NCBI RefSeq assembly: GCF_000399685.1
Contig: NZ_KB976987.1
Location: 1,114,954-1,178,953 of the forward strand
Source of the DNA: Acinetobacter pittii ANC 4050
Lineage (GTDB): Bacteria; Pseudomonadota; Gammaproteobacteria; Pseudomonadales; Moraxellaceae
Length of the DNA stretch: 64,000 nucleotides
Direction of reading: 5' to 3'
Shown here piece after piece: positions 8,635 through 16,290 of the stretch. Made by a program: the position numbers and the translations under genes. The stretch's first letter is position 1. Each line of letters starts with the position of its first letter. The notes beneath the pieces were generated by a model. That model had not been told where the DNA came from, did no database searches, and saw only the letters and a program-made list of their open reading frames with translations.

Positions 8635-10044
8635 ATGGAAAAACAGCAAGGAATTTTTGAAAGATTTGCTCTTCGGATTAGTGACTGGTCTGAAAAATGG
8701 TTTCCTGATTCATATATTTTTGCTCTACTTGGCGTCATTATTGTCTCTATTGCCGCATTGGGCATTGGTGCACCGATACATGATGTAGCGACTTCATTTG
8801 GTAATGGCTTCTGGAGTCTTATTCCCTTTACTCTGCAAATGACCATGCTCATTATTGTGGGTTATGTCGTCTCTGTATCTAAGCCCGTAAAGTTCCTAAT
8901 TCGAAAAATGGCACGTATTCCAAATTCTGGACGTGGTGCTATTGTTTTAGTTGCAACTGTCAGCTTATTAATTTCACTGGTCAATTGGGCAGTAAGCACG
9001 ATTCTTACAGCACTTTTAGTGATTGCATTAGCAAAACGTAAAGAGCTGAATATGGATTACCGTGCAGCGGCAGCGGCGGCAATTATTGGTATGGGAGCAA
9101 CATGGGCACTGGGAATTAGCTCTTCGGCAGCACAGCTTCAAGCGAATAAAACTAGTTTACCTGAGTCAATTTACAACCTAACTGGTGTTATTCCATTTAC
9201 TGAAACGATTTTCCTTTGGCAATCTATTGCGATGACTATTATTTTGGTGATTGTTTCAATTGCAATTGCTTACTGGTCAGCTCCAAAAGGTAATAATGTT
9301 AAAACGATTGACAGTTTTGATGTGCAGTTTGAAGAAGATAAACCACACGAGGAACAATCAACACGCCCAGGCGACTGGTTAGAAAACTCGCCTATTTTAA
9401 CGATTATTGTGGTGGCATTAGGCTTAATCTGGATGTTTTTTGAATTTTCAAAAAGTAATCCAATTATCGCTATTTCAAGTTTAAACACATACAACTTTGT
9501 GTTTTTAATGCTTGGGTTAGCGTTGCATGGAACGCCAAGAAACTTTTTAAATGCTGTTTCAAAGGCAGTTCCTGCTGTATCAGGAATCTTAATTCAGTTT
9601 CCACTTTATGGAAGCATCGCTTTTATTATGACACAAGCTTTAAATAGTCAGGATTTATCGCTGTCGCATTATATAGCCGAGTTTTTCGTTTCAATCGCCT
9701 CAAAAGAAACCTTTGCAATTGTGATGGGAATTTACTCTGCCATCCTTGGGTTCTTCGTGCCATCTGGCGGTGGAAAATGGATTATTGAAGCCCCATATGT
9801 CATGCAAGCAGCAAATGATTTAAAAGTTCATTTAGGCTGGTCTGTACAAATTTATAATGCAGCCGAAGCTTTACCGAACTTAATCAATCCATTCTTTATG
9901 CTTCCAATGTTAGGCATTTTAAAACTAAAAGCAAAAGATGTGATTGGTTTTACAGTCACTCAGCTTGTTGTGCATTTTCCGTTAGTTTTATTTTTATTGT
10001 GGTTCTTTGGAAGAACGCTTAGCTACACCTCACCCACTTTTTAA
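8635..10044 (+). CDS. atoE: AtoE-type short-chain fatty acid permease
   Basis: A 469-residue membrane protein of the short-chain fatty acid transporter family, with about 11-12 hydrophobic helices and a conserved V-P-S-G-G-G-K-W region near residue 378 that is characteristic of AtoE. It probably takes up acetoacetate or butyrate at the inner membrane. It lies between the CoA-transferase and thiolase genes on the same strand (116 and 64 bases), consistent with one transcription unit. Together with the GntP permease it gives this locus two unrelated importers. Confidence 0.88.
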   Translation: MEKQQGIFERFALRISDWSEKWFPDSYIFALLGVIIVSIAALGIGAPIHDVATSFGNGFWSLIPFTLQMTMLIIVGYVVSVSKPVKFLIRKMARIPNSGRGAIVLVATVSLLISLVNWAVSTILTALLVIALAKRKELNMDYRAAAAAAIIGMGATWALGISSSAAQLQANKTSLPESIYNLTGVIPFTETIFLWQSIAMTIILVIVSIAIAYWSAPKGNNVKTIDSFDVQFEEDKPHEEQSTRPGDWLENSPILTIIVVALGLIWMFFEFSKSNPIIAISSLNTYNFVFLMLGLALHGTPRNFLNAVSKAVPAVSGILIQFPLYGSIAFIMTQALNSQDLSLSHYIAEFFVSIASKETFAIVMGIYSAILGFFVPSGGGKWIIEAPYVMQAANDLKVHLGWSVQIYNAAEALPNLINPFFMLPMLGILKLKAKDVIGFTVTQLVVHFPLVLFLLWFFGRTLSYTSPTF

Positions 10045-10108
10045 TTTATTGGCGCCTTTAGTTCGACTAAAGGCAAATTTAGCAAATACATCAATAAGAG
10101 ATATTAAG

Positions 10109-11281
10109 ATGAGTTCAATTGTTATAGTTTCAGGTAGCCGTACTGCAATGGGCGGTTTTCAAGGTAGCCTATCTGCTTTAACTGCACCAGATCTTGGCGC
10201 TGCTGTCATTCGTGAATCGATTCAACGTGCAGGTATTGCTCCTGAACAAGTAGATGAAGTTATTTTTGGTTGTGTATTAAGTGCAGGTATTGGCCAAGGT
10301 CCAGCTCGTCAGGCGATGCGTAAAGCTGGTGTACCTGACCATGTCGGTGCAGTCACCATTAATAAACTGTGTGGCTCTGCCATGAAAGCGGTGTTAATGG
10401 CATCAGACACTTTAAAAGCAGGCAGTGCCAATATTATTGTTGCAGGTGGCATGGAATCTATGACCAATGCTCCTTATATTCTGCCGAAAGCTCGCGGTGG
10501 TTACCGTATGGGACACGGTGAAATTAAGGACCATATGTTCTTAGATGGTCTTGAAGATGCTGAAACAGGCCGTTTAATGGGTTCGTTTGCGCAAGACATG
10601 GCAAACACTAAAGGCTTTACACGTGAGCAAATGGATAACTTTGCAATTTCTTCACTTAAAAAAGCGCAAACTGCGATTACCGAAGGTTATTTCAAAGAAG
10701 AAATTGTTCCTGTTGAAGTAAAAACACGTAAAGGTGTTGAAGTTATCGATCAAGATGAACAACCATTAAAAGCCAATCTTGAGAAGATCCCAACATTACG
10801 TCCAGCTTTTAGTAAAGACGGAACAATTACAGCTGCTAACTCAAGCTCCATTTCTGATGGTGCTGCTGCGTTAGTACTTACGACTGAAGAATATGCTCAA
10901 AGCCATGGCTTAAATACTTTGGCGAAAATTGTTGCAACTTCGACTCACTCACAGCATCCAAGTGAATTTACCATTGCTCCGATTAGTGCAATTCAAAAAG
11001 TGCTAGAGCGCGCTGGTTGGTCAGTTGACGAGGTAGATGCTTGGGAAATTAATGAAGCTTTTGCAATGGTGGCAATGGCACCAATTCATGAACTCGGTAT
11101 TGATGAAGCAAAAGTTAACGTACATGGTGGTGCTTGTGCTTTAGGCCATCCAATTGGCGCAACAGGCTCAAGAATTATTCTTTCTCTTATCTATGCTTTA
11201 AAACGACTAGGTAAAAAGAAAGGTGTTGCCGCATTATGTATTGGTGGTGGTGAAGCTACAGCTGTCGCAATTGAAATCTAA
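10109..11281 (+). CDS. atoB: Acetyl-CoA C-acetyltransferase (thiolase)
   Basis: Cleaves acetoacetyl-CoA with CoA to two acetyl-CoA. The 390-residue protein has the nucleophilic C88 in N-K-L-C-G-S, a conserved G-G-M-E-S-M, the catalytic H in G-H-P-I-G-A-T-G, and the second cysteine in C-I-G-G-G-E-A near the C-terminus. The ATG at 10109 is chosen because it gives the canonical thiolase start I-V-I-V-S-G-S-R-T; an upstream in-frame start would overlap the permease gene. It ends the ketone-body operon and is followed by a strong hairpin. Confidence 0.93.
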   Translation: MSSIVIVSGSRTAMGGFQGSLSALTAPDLGAAVIRESIQRAGIAPEQVDEVIFGCVLSAGIGQGPARQAMRKAGVPDHVGAVTINKLCGSAMKAVLMASDTLKAGSANIIVAGGMESMTNAPYILPKARGGYRMGHGEIKDHMFLDGLEDAETGRLMGSFAQDMANTKGFTREQMDNFAISSLKKAQTAITEGYFKEEIVPVEVKTRKGVEVIDQDEQPLKANLEKIPTLRPAFSKDGTITAANSSSISDGAAALVLTTEEYAQSHGLNTLAKIVATSTHSQHPSEFTIAPISAIQKVLERAGWSVDEVDAWEINEAFAMVAMAPIHELGIDEAKVNVHGGACALGHPIGATGSRIILSLIYALKRLGKKKGVAALCIGGGEATAVAIEI

Positions 11282-11295
11282 AAATCAAACCACGC

Positions 11296-11333
11296 AGAAG
11301 GTGTAAGCATTTTTCTTACACCTTCTTTTTTTA
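11296..11333. terminator. Bidirectional terminator between thiolase and LysR genes
   Basis: 12-bp perfect stem AGAAGGTGTAAG / CTTACACCTTCT with a short loop, followed by seven T on the plus strand; it lies between convergent genes. Confidence 0.92.
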
Positions 11334-12254
11334 GACTTTAAAAAGTTCATAACAGGTTTGGCGGAACCATTTATGACTACTTTTATGATGGCACGACATA
11401 TGCCAATGTTGTTTAACATCATAAGTTGGGAAGTCTAAAGGCGCCGGTAAAATCTGTAAATTTTCTCTAACCAATAAAACTTGGCTTAAATAATACGGTA
11501 CCGTTGCAATCGCATCTGTTTCTTGTACTACTAATCCCACGCCTAAATAACTTGGTAATCGAATTAAAATATTTCGATCCAATCCTTTGTTCTGTAATTC
11601 ATTTTTAATATGGTAGTGCCCGATTCCTGCATCAATATCAATATGATATTCGCGCATATAATCATCTAAAGTGAAATTATTTGGGTCTAAACGAGGATGG
11701 CTTTTAGAGCTAATCACCACATAATGCTGTTTAAAAAACTTTTGTTGGTAAAAGCCTTCTTCTAATTGGGGTAAAAAGCCAATTGCGAGGTCAATTTCAC
11801 CATTTGCCATTTGGTAGCTGGTTTCTGGCGTAATCGGCCTAATATTTAAGCGAATTAAAGGCGCTTTTTCTTTCAAATAGTTGGTTAATTGCGGTAATAA
11901 AACCAGATGAGAGACATCTGTCATGGCAATTGTAAAAAGCTGATCTGAAGTTAGCGGATCAAAGTTCACACTAAAGTTATTAATGCTTTCAACTTTATCA
12001 ATCACCTCACTAATGAGCGGAAAGATTTCTTTAGCCAATTCGGTTGGAATCATTTCATTTCCAACACGAATAAAAAGTGGATCATTAAAATGCTGACGGA
12101 TTTTGTTCAGTCCATTACTAACACTCGGTTGTGTAAGGCCAATAGCATCGGCAGCCATTGAAACGCTTTTAAACCGATAAATATGATAAAAAATATTTAG
12201 TAATCTACTATCTAGATCAAACAAAATTGTCTCCGTCTGGATCAAATAATCCAT
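11331..12254 (-). CDS. LysR family regulator (NodD/LinR-like branch)
   Basis: 307 residues. The N-terminal winged helix-turn-helix (about residues 14-75, with A-D-A-I-G-L-T-Q-P-S-V-S) and the following D-P-L-F-I-R-V-G segment are typical of the NodD/NahR/LinR branch. The rest is the substrate-binding fold. The ribosome binding site before the ATG is poor. A 12-bp imperfect palindrome lies about 70 bases upstream and may be its operator. It is convergent with the thiolase gene; its target is not evident. Confidence 0.87.
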   Translation of the reverse strand: MDYLIQTETILFDLDSRLLNIFYHIYRFKSVSMAADAIGLTQPSVSNGLNKIRQHFNDPLFIRVGNEMIPTELAKEIFPLISEVIDKVESINNFSVNFDPLTSDQLFTIAMTDVSHLVLLPQLTNYLKEKAPLIRLNIRPITPETSYQMANGEIDLAIGFLPQLEEGFYQQKFFKQHYVVISSKSHPRLDPNNFTLDDYMREYHIDIDAGIGHYHIKNELQNKGLDRNILIRLPSYLGVGLVVQETDAIATVPYYLSQVLLVRENLQILPAPLDFPTYDVKQHWHMSCHHKSSHKWFRQTCYELFKV

Positions 12255-12320
12255 TCAAAAGGAATGAAATGAAGTACAGCATATATAAAAATGCCCACTC
12301 AATTTCTGAATTATTGATAT

Positions 12321-12351
12321 ATGGTCTAAATTAACAAAGAATCTAGACCAT
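12321..12351. promoter_or_regulatory. Imperfect 12-bp palindrome upstream of LysR gene
   Basis: Arms ATGGTCTAAATT and AATCTAGACCAT (11 of 12 positions complementary) separated by 7 bases. No T-run follows, so it is more like an operator than a terminator. It lies about 70-100 bases upstream of the 12254 start. Confidence 0.5.
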
Positions 12352-12457
12352 GAGCAATGCTTTATAAAGCCTTTCATCACAAAGACAAAGGTATGAGCTC
12401 TTTAATTGATTACTTTGTATGTAAATATGTTGAATACATCACATATCATTATAAATT

Positions 12458-13351
12458 TTAATCATGCTGAGTTTGGAAGCCCTTCCAGATTTGCTGAACT
12501 GATTTATTATCACTCAAGTTATTTTTAAAAATATAAATATCTTGTGGCAGACAATACTCATTATGGTCCAACATGACCAATTTTCCGGTAGCAAGATCTT
12601 CCTCTACATTAATTTTTGGAATCCATGCGACACCTAGACCTTGTAGTACAAGTTCTTTCAAATTGGTGGCATTGTCAGTTTCATATAAAGTTTTATAGAT
12701 CAGTTTGCCTTCGATCAGTTGATCTACCAATTTTCGTAAATATGCATGCTTACTATAAGCAAGTAATGAAAAATTACTCTGAATTGTATGCTTAGGCGTA
12801 TGGTCGGCCTCGGTAGCTGATACTGGAACGATCTCTGTTTCGGCAATCTTGATGCCACTTAAAATATCATCACCAACCCGATTAATATTAGATCGATCTG
12901 CATAACAAATCATAAAATCACAGGCGCCTTCCTTTAAAAGAGATAAGCCTTCACCACTATTCGTCGCGACAATTTCAATTTTTAAATCACGCATAAATGT
13001 TGGGAATTTTTTTAAAAAAGTAGTCAAAAAACCTGATGCTAATGAGTGGACAACACAGAAACGAATCGTTGATTCGGTTTCATTTTTGATATTTTTAATC
13101 AGCTTGGCTGTTTCTTCTACCTGCTTCTCAATATTTTTAGACATTACCAACATAATTCGCCCAATGTCGGTAAATTCAATATTATTTTTATTATTTCGAA
13201 TAATAACTTCAGCTCCAATCATCTCTTCTATTTGCTGAATCCTACGTGTAAACGCGGATTGACTAATAAATCGTTTTTCGGCTGCTTTTGAAATAGAACG
13301 CTCACGCTCTAATGTTAAAAGGTCTTCTACCCAACGTACTTCTAAGTTCAT
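12458..13351 (-). CDS. LysR family regulator, HypT/YjiE-like
   Basis: 297 residues from the ATG at 13351, which has AAGGGA nine bases upstream; the in-frame ATG at 13360 would sit on top of that ribosome binding site. The start M-N-L-E-x-x-W-V-E-D-L-L-T-L-E-R-x-R-S-I-S-K-A-A closely resembles the HypT (YjiE/QseD) branch, whose E. coli member responds to hypochlorite. The C-terminal part is an effector-binding domain. No target gene is adjacent on the same strand, and aspA lies about 1.4 kb upstream in the opposite direction. Confidence 0.85.
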   Translation of the reverse strand: MNLEVRWVEDLLTLERERSISKAAEKRFISQSAFTRRIQQIEEMIGAEVIIRNNKNNIEFTDIGRIMLVMSKNIEKQVEETAKLIKNIKNETESTIRFCVVHSLASGFLTTFLKKFPTFMRDLKIEIVATNSGEGLSLLKEGACDFMICYADRSNINRVGDDILSGIKIAETEIVPVSATEADHTPKHTIQSNFSLLAYSKHAYLRKLVDQLIEGKLIYKTLYETDNATNLKELVLQGLGVAWIPKINVEEDLATGKLVMLDHNEYCLPQDIYIFKNNLSDNKSVQQIWKGFQTQHD

Positions 13352-13887
13352 TTTATGCATTCCCTTTTTATATTTATGTCCTTAATTTGTTTGGTTGGGA
13401 AGCTGAAGAAATAGCTGAATAGATGAATAAAAACTATAAAACATGGGAGTACCTGCAAAAATGCGATGGAGGATTGGCAAAGCCAAACAATAAAAATAGG
13501 TATTGAATAATTCTGACATAGAAACGAGCGTAAGAGAATAAAAGACTTTGATTTAACTCAACAACTCATAAAAAGATAAAATTATTACTCTAAAAATTAT
13601 TTTAAATCAAAAACTAAGGTTAATATAATTCAAGTAAATAACAAATTTCGCCTTAATAAAAAACAGAAATAATCCCAAGATTTACTCAAGTTTTATTTTT
13701 AATAAAAAAAGTCCGCACCTTGGGGAAGAATACGGACTGTAAAACAGAAAAATTAATATCTTGGCTATTTCAGGATTTAAGCTCTCTGACCTAATAAATT
13801 CATTTAAATCAGAAGATATGTTTGCAGTATAGCTCAACCAAAAAAACCTGACTATTCTACTAAAGTATTTAATCTAAGACTGAATTT
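13352..13887. other. Intergenic gap, possible small RNA
   Basis: More than 500 bases without a convincing protein gene. It contains the hairpin at 13708-13738 and a short stem TTGGC / GCCAA near 13475-13487. The minus-strand gene at 13888 ends 150 bases from the hairpin, so the hairpin may end that transcript or an independent RNA. Confidence 0.4.
13703..13738 (-). terminator. Minus-strand intrinsic terminator
   Basis: Stem AGTCCG / CGGACT with a 17-base loop, followed on the minus strand by seven T. The nearest upstream minus-strand gene ends at 13888, which leaves a 150-base trailer. Confidence 0.65.
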
Positions 13888-14115
13888 CTAATATTCACCA
13901 ATGAGATAATATAACTTTCTTGAAATTTCAACCATCATATTAGAAGTATATTGAGTAATTTCAAAAACTTGCTTTTTCTGGGGATTGAACACCATATTGT
14001 CTTTTTCATCGCTAAAAAAGATATAGGTGGTGTATTTATCCATATGGTGAATATGCTCTTTTAAGTTTAATTTTTCCCCAGAATTGGGATCATAGGCGAT
14101 AAACTTCATTCTCAT
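13888..14115 (-). CDS. Small hypothetical protein
   Basis: A 75-residue (or 73, from the second ATG at 14109) soluble protein with mixed charge and several aromatic residues; no signal peptide, membrane helix or recognised motif. It lies 104 bases downstream of a small membrane-protein gene on the same strand. Ribosome binding sites for both ATGs are weak. The function is unknown, and gene status rests mainly on the open frame and the terminator downstream. Confidence 0.5.
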   Translation of the reverse strand: MRMKFIAYDPNSGEKLNLKEHIHHMDKYTTYIFFSDEKDNMVFNPQKKQVFEITQYTSNMMVEISRKLYYLIGEY

Positions 14116-14219
14116 GAATTTTGTCTCTATACATACAGTCTTTTACCTAAAATTTTAAAAAAGTTTAAGTAAAACAATATTTTGATGGATGATATAAAAG
14201 GTTAATCTAACAACTGCGG

Positions 14220-14402
14220 CTACTTATAAGATATGGGTACAATACTATTGGCCTTATTTACAGAGGTTTCAGCAGAAGCGATAGATTGCTCTGCTTCTTT
14301 AAGCAGACGAGAAGTTTTAGACTCACTTTTCTCTTCACCATGGAAAAGTACATAGTATGTAAAACTTCCCAAGATAATTAATGTGGCTGTGATTTTTAAC
14401 AT
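14220..14402 (-). CDS. Mini membrane-anchored protein, paralog of the one at 57.7 kb
   Basis: Sixty residues: one N-terminal hydrophobic helix (about residues 3-21) followed by a short charged segment with predicted amphipathic helix L-L-K-E-A-E-Q-S-I-A-S-A-E and N-K-A-N-S. The same design and several identical residues occur in the protein at 57724-57960 (M-L-K start, one helix, A-E-x-S-V-x-x-A-x-x-S-x-x-K-A-N). TATAAT occurs on the minus strand at 14428-14433 and a perfect CRP-type palindrome at 14444-14459, so the promoter is plausible. Function unknown. Confidence 0.6.
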   Translation of the reverse strand: MLKITATLIILGSFTYYVLFHGEEKSESKTSRLLKEAEQSIASAETSVNKANSIVPISYK

Positions 14403-14443
14403 AAACTTAAAACTAAAATTTTTTCGTATTATAGTGCTTTTTA

Positions 14444-14459
14444 TGTGAAATGCATCACA
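14444..14459. promoter_or_regulatory. CRP/Vfr-type binding site
   Basis: TGTGAAATGCATCACA matches the TGTGA-N6-TCACA consensus of the cAMP receptor protein family exactly. It lies 42-57 bases upstream of the mini membrane-protein start and about 360 bases upstream of aspA. Which promoter it serves is uncertain. Confidence 0.6.
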
Positions 14460-14690
14460 TTTTTATATAAATTTGTTAGATAGACTTCACTTTGAAAGTC
14501 GATAATATAGATAATTAAGTTGATATTTCACTTAAATTAATCAGTGTTATATTTTTTAAAGGGATTATTTCAAAAAATTAGATCATTCTTCACTTTATAA
14601 AAAAATTATAAAATTAAATTTATCTTAATATTAAGTATTTAATTTAAATAGAAAAATTCCATATGAATTGATGGCTAAAAACGGAATCTC

Positions 14691-14761
14691 CTAATGCATT
14701 CATTGTAAAATTAAAAATTTGATATGCAAAAAATGCATAATTAACTTGATAAATGCATTAG
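14691..14761. promoter_or_regulatory. Inverted repeat with ATGCAT motifs upstream of aspA
   Basis: CTAATGCATT (14691-14700) is repeated as its reverse complement AATGCATTAG (14752-14761), with another ATGCAT at 14733-14738 between them. The block lies 57-127 bases before the aspA start, a usual place for operators. Confidence 0.5.
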
Positions 14762-14817
14762 AAGTGAAGCATTTCGAAATCTAATATGAATTATCTTCTT
14801 TACTAATTCGAAGTTTA

Positions 14818-16236
14818 ATGATGAACGCTGAAATTACCACCCGTATTGAGAAGGATCTTATTGGTTATAGAGAGATCAATAATAACGACTACTACGGAGT
14901 TCAAACATTACGTGCTCTAGAAAACTTTAATTTAACTCAAAGCAAGGTCGGAAATTTCCCTCACCTTATTAAAGCTTTAGCCATGGTAAAGCTTGCTTGT
15001 GCTGAGGCGAACTATAATCTTAAAAGCTTAGATCAAACTAAATTTGAAGCGATTGAATACAGCTGTAATCAACTTATTCGTGGGAATTTTCACGACCAGT
15101 TCCCGATTGATATGATGCAAGGCGGTGCCGGTACTTCAACCAATATGAATGCAAATGAAGTATTAGCAAATGTGGCTTTAGAATATATGGGACATTCTAA
15201 GGGTCAATATCAATATCTACATCCAAATAACGACATTAATATGTCGCAGTCAACAAATGACGTGTACCCTACTGCGATTCGCTTAGGTTTGTTATTAAGT
15301 TTAGATGAACTAAATCTTCCTTTTAATAACTTGATTTTAAGTTTCCGTAATAAATCTCAAGAATTTGCTCATATTTTAAAAATGGGTCGTACACAGTTAC
15401 AAGACGCTGTGCCAATGACATTAGGTCAAGAGTTTGGGGCTTTTGCGGTAACTTTACAAAAAGACCTTGAGCAAATTAATACGCTTATTCCAAATGTTTT
15501 AGCCTATATGAACCTTGGCGGTACTGCGATTGGTACGGGAATTACTACAGAATATAGTTACCGTGAACTTGCGATTCAGGCACTTGCAAAAATTTCTGGT
15601 AAGAAAATTAAGTCTGCTCCTGATCTAATCGAAGCAACTTCAGATATGGGCGACTTTGTTCTTTTATCTGGTTTATTAAAACGTACCGCAACTAAACTTT
15701 CAAAAATTGCCAATGACTTGCGTTTACTCTCAAGTGGTCCGCGTACTGGTATTAATGAAATTAACTTAGAAGCCCGTCAACCGGGTAGTTCGATCATGCC
15801 AGGTAAAGTAAACCCTGTTATTCCTGAAGCGATGAACCTTGCTTGCTTCCAGATCATTGCAAATGATTTGGCTGTAACTTTAGCTGCTGAAGCTGGTCAA
15901 TTACAGTTAAACGCAATGGAACCACTTATTGCATTCAAACTGTTTGAATCTATGGACTTGCTTGGTAAGGCAATGGCCATGTTCCAAAGTAAATGTATTG
16001 ATACGATTACGGCGAACCCTGAACACTGTAAAGCTTTAGTTGAAAACTCAATTGGTATTGTGACTGCACTTAACCCATACCTAGGTTATGAAACGACAAC
16101 TCGTATTGCTAAAACCGCAAACGAAACTGGACAAAGCGTATTGGCTCTAGTTCAGAATGAAGGCTTATTATCAGCACAAGTGCTTGATGATATCTTGTCG
16201 ATTAATAATATGGTTAAACCCAAAATGTCGGCTTAA
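14818..16236 (+). CDS. aspA: Aspartate ammonia-lyase
   Basis: Reversibly deaminates L-aspartate to fumarate and ammonia in the cytoplasm. The 472 residues match the fumarase/aspartase superfamily throughout: T-N-M-N-A-N-E near residue 104, M-S-Q-S-T-N-D-V near 142, G-R-T-Q-L-Q-D-A-V-P, and the family signature G-S-S-I-M-P-G-K-V-N-P at residues 323-333, whose serine lies on the catalytic flexible loop. The start may be either of two consecutive ATGs; the ribosome binding site is weak. It is transcribed alone between two clear regulatory blocks and a terminator. A fumarase C assignment is less likely because of the aspartase-type T-S-D-M-G and overall wording. Confidence 0.92.
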   Translation: MMNAEITTRIEKDLIGYREINNNDYYGVQTLRALENFNLTQSKVGNFPHLIKALAMVKLACAEANYNLKSLDQTKFEAIEYSCNQLIRGNFHDQFPIDMMQGGAGTSTNMNANEVLANVALEYMGHSKGQYQYLHPNNDINMSQSTNDVYPTAIRLGLLLSLDELNLPFNNLILSFRNKSQEFAHILKMGRTQLQDAVPMTLGQEFGAFAVTLQKDLEQINTLIPNVLAYMNLGGTAIGTGITTEYSYRELAIQALAKISGKKIKSAPDLIEATSDMGDFVLLSGLLKRTATKLSKIANDLRLLSSGPRTGINEINLEARQPGSSIMPGKVNPVIPEAMNLACFQIIANDLAVTLAAEAGQLQLNAMEPLIAFKLFESMDLLGKAMAMFQSKCIDTITANPEHCKALVENSIGIVTALNPYLGYETTTRIAKTANETGQSVLALVQNEGLLSAQVLDDILSINNMVKPKMSA

Positions 16237-16246
16237 TTCCTGAAAT

Positions 16247-16277
16247 AAAAAAGGAGCTTTTATAAGCTCCTTTTTTA
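16247..16277. terminator. Bidirectional terminator between aspA and TonB receptor
   Basis: AAAAAAGGAGCTT / AAGCTCCTTTTTT hairpin with a 4-base loop between convergent genes. Confidence 0.92.
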
Positions 16278-16290
16278 TTTGTTCTATATT

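Larger units (their letters stand above)
14403..14817. other. aspA upstream region with several regulatory motifs
   Basis: 415 bases between a minus-strand mini gene and aspA. It carries a CRP-type palindrome (14444-14459) and, closer to aspA, three ATGCAT motifs of which two form a 10-bp inverted repeat (14691-14700 and 14752-14761). No ORF was recognised. Confidence 0.6.

Noticed and set aside
10007..10108. Longer N-terminus for the thiolase
   Set aside because: It overlaps the end of the permease gene; thiolases begin at the I-V-I-V-S-G region, a few residues after the ATG at 10109.
13461..13493. Ten-codon ORF near a short hairpin, possible leader peptide
   Set aside because: No attenuator-like structure or downstream gene on the plus strand within reach.
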